This document shows positions 13,047-14,008 of a DNA stretch of 14,008 nt, one piece after another (positions within the stretch are counted from its first letter, which is position 1; each line of letters opens with the position of its first letter). The position numbers and the translations under genes were made by a program. The notes under the pieces were generated by a model. It was given only the letters and a program-made list of their open reading frames with translations, had not been told where the DNA came from and did not search any database. The DNA comes from Actinomycetota bacterium (GTDB taxonomy: Bacteria > Actinomycetota > Actinomycetes > S36-B12). The stretch lies in contig WLLZ01000044.1 in assembly GCA_009700485.1 (NCBI GenBank), positions 1 to 14,008 on the forward strand, read 5' to 3'.

Positions 13047-13736
13047 TCAGTTCGTGGTTGCAAGCTTCCATAGACTTTCAAAGCTATGACCAGCCAAACT
13101 CTTGACCCGGCTGGCGGCGGCTAATTCGGCCAAGGGCGCTAGGTGCTCGATAGCGATAACGTGGCATCCCGCCGAAATTGCAGCAAGCACTCCAGTTGGG
13201 GAATCCTCAACCGCTAGGCAGTCACTCGGCGTTGCCCCCAGCCGCGAGGCCGCAGTTTGGAATGGCTCCGGATGCGGTTTCGGTTGACCGACCTCGTCAC
13301 CTACGACAACCACACCGAAAGGGTCATATCCAAGATCGGCAATGATGCCACGGTGTGCGCCCTCGACTATGGAACGCGGTGAATTAGTTACAAGTGCAAG
13401 CGGTAGATCGAAAGCGCGGGCACTGGCAACCAAATCGCGTGCACCTGGCATCCACGGTATGTAACAGCGTCCGTATTGCTCGAGTACCTGAGCCATGAGA
13501 TAGGCCTCTACCCATGCGCTATCAAATTTATCGGCCGCAGTAGTGCTCAACTTCGAGCGCATATATGCAACAACGCGAACGACTGGGCCACCCAAACAAT
13601 GCTCTTGATCGTTCTGGTCCCAGTCACATCCCATTACTTGCATGGTGTTGGTCTCGGCAATTAACCAAAGGGGTTCGGAGTCGAGCAGGGTGCCGTCCAT
13701 ATCGAAGAGCACCGCACTAGGTGAATCAGGTGGCAT
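13047..13736 (-). CDS. HAD-superfamily phosphatase (beta-phosphoglucomutase-like, subfamily IA)
   Basis: A 229-residue haloacid-dehalogenase-type hydrolase, probably a small-molecule phosphatase. Motif I FDMDGTLLDS gives nucleophile Asp12 and acid/base Asp14; a helical cap covers about 20-95; motif II is LVTNSPR (115-121); motif III is QPKPHPEPF with Lys153; motif IV is AVEDSPTGV with Glu177-Asp178. This set fits the beta-phosphoglucomutase-like group, but the substrate cannot be told. The frame extends 30 codons upstream to 13826, yet those codons lie inside metH and show no family similarity, so the ATG at 13736 is used. It overlaps the metH 3' end by 11 bp in another frame, suggesting coupled translation. 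A HAD gene just after metH is common in actinobacteria; a link to methionine or folate metabolism is not shown. Confidence 0.9.
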   Translation of the reverse strand: MPPDSPSAVLFDMDGTLLDSEPLWLIAETNTMQVMGCDWDQNDQEHCLGGPVVRVVAYMRSKLSTTAADKFDSAWVEAYLMAQVLEQYGRCYIPWMPGARDLVASARAFDLPLALVTNSPRSIVEGAHRGIIADLGYDPFGVVVVGDEVGQPKPHPEPFQTAASRLGATPSDCLAVEDSPTGVLAAISAGCHVIAIEHLAPLAELAAASRVKSLAGHSFESLWKLATTN

Positions 13737-14008
13737 TGAAATATTTGGCCTCTGGATGGTGCACGATGATTGCACTCGTTGACTGTTCCGGATGAAGTTG
13801 GAACTCTTCTGAAAGTTCGACGCCAATGCGAGCTGGATCCAAAAGCTTGACTATCTCGGTCTGTTGCTCCAGATCGGGGCACGCGGGGTAGCCAAATGAG
13901 TACCTCGACCCGCGATAGCCCTGCTTGGAGATCAGCGCATCCATATCCGGGTTATCTTCGGCTGAGAGGCTAAGTTCTTCGCGAATGCGCGCATGCCAAA
14001 ATTCAGCA
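13726..14008 (-). CDS. metH: Cobalamin-dependent methionine synthase MetH, C-terminal end (5' part outside window)
   Basis: The last 94 codons of methionine synthase, which transfers a methyl group from methyltetrahydrofolate via cobalamin to homocysteine. The visible part is the end of the S-adenosylmethionine-binding activation domain, used for reductive reactivation of oxidised cobalamin. Diagnostic stretches are FWHARIREEL near the edge, GYRGSRYSFGYPACPDL (the RGxRYSxGYPACPDL motif that binds AdoMet), LSEEFQLHPEQSTSAI and VHHPEAKYF, followed by a short NAT tail and TGA. All expected residues of this end are intact. The activation domain is found in MetH and not in MetE. The start and the catalytic domains lie beyond the window. 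Confidence 0.97.
   Translation of the reverse strand, partial: AEFWHARIREELSLSAEDNPDMDALISKQGYRGSRYSFGYPACPDLEQQTEIVKLLDPARIGVELSEEFQLHPEQSTSAIIVHHPEAKYFNAT

Noticed and set aside
13737..13826. 30-codon N-terminal extension of the HAD protein
   Set aside because: These codons lie wholly within metH in another frame, and HAD motif I begins shortly after the ATG at 13736 as is usual.
1..14008. Mobile element, toxin-antitoxin or defence system
   Set aside because: No transposase, integrase, terminal inverted repeats with target duplication, or defence-type domains are visible; gene content is conserved actinobacterial core.

Overview
The window reads as a bacterial chromosome segment from an actinomycete: it carries the complete Pup-proteasome system, with the bacterial 20S alpha and beta subunits, Pup, both Pup-handling ligase-fold enzymes and the ARC/Mpa ATPase, in the gene order usual for Actinobacteria. 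Base composition looks moderate in GC by eye, and the genes are very tightly packed. That hints at a streamlined or mid-GC actinobacterial lineage (possibly a freshwater type) rather than a Streptomyces-like genome; this placement is inference. Almost everything is on the minus strand; only the RecB-like nuclease gene is on the plus strand.

Right end (14008 down to 13047): the 3' end of cobalamin-dependent methionine synthase (metH), overlapped by a HAD-family phosphatase. Middle right (13045 to 11174): a RecB-like PD-(D/E)XK nuclease with cysteines suited to an iron-sulfur cluster converges on the HAD gene and diverges from trmI (tRNA m1A58 methyltransferase). The 42-bp divergent spacer holds a candidate leaderless promoter for each gene.

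The trmI-mpa spacer (10635-11173, about 540 bp) is the only sizeable non-coding stretch and the oddest part of the window. It holds two copies of a 110-bp block, 194 bp apart and about 91% identical. Each contains two tandem 22-bp elements plus a third related element in inverted orientation, and each is followed by a G-rich (plus strand) tract with predicted G-quadruplex-type spacing; the second tract is an 18-bp tandem repeat.

The long minus-strand run from 10634 to 1 is mpa, dop, pup, prcB, prcA, pafA, a lipoprotein FKBP, a cytosolic FKBP, pafB, pafC, tatA, tatC. Apart from a 118-bp gap before pup, junctions are 4-bp overlaps or gaps of 2 to 31 bp, so transcription as one or two long operons is likely. 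Functionally, Dop deamidates Pup(GGQ) to Pup(GGE) and can remove Pup; PafA ligates Pup to protein lysines; Mpa unfolds pupylated substrates into the PrcAB chamber. PafB and PafC are the WYL-domain partners that activate DNA-damage genes in mycobacteria. The FKBPs are prolyl isomerases, and TatA/TatC form the core of the twin-arginine export pathway.

I found no mobile element, CRISPR array, rRNA or tRNA gene. I see no undescribed multi-gene system. The most plausible novelty is the duplicated repeat module upstream of mpa; second is a hexapeptide-repeat acidic tail on TatC that runs off the left edge.
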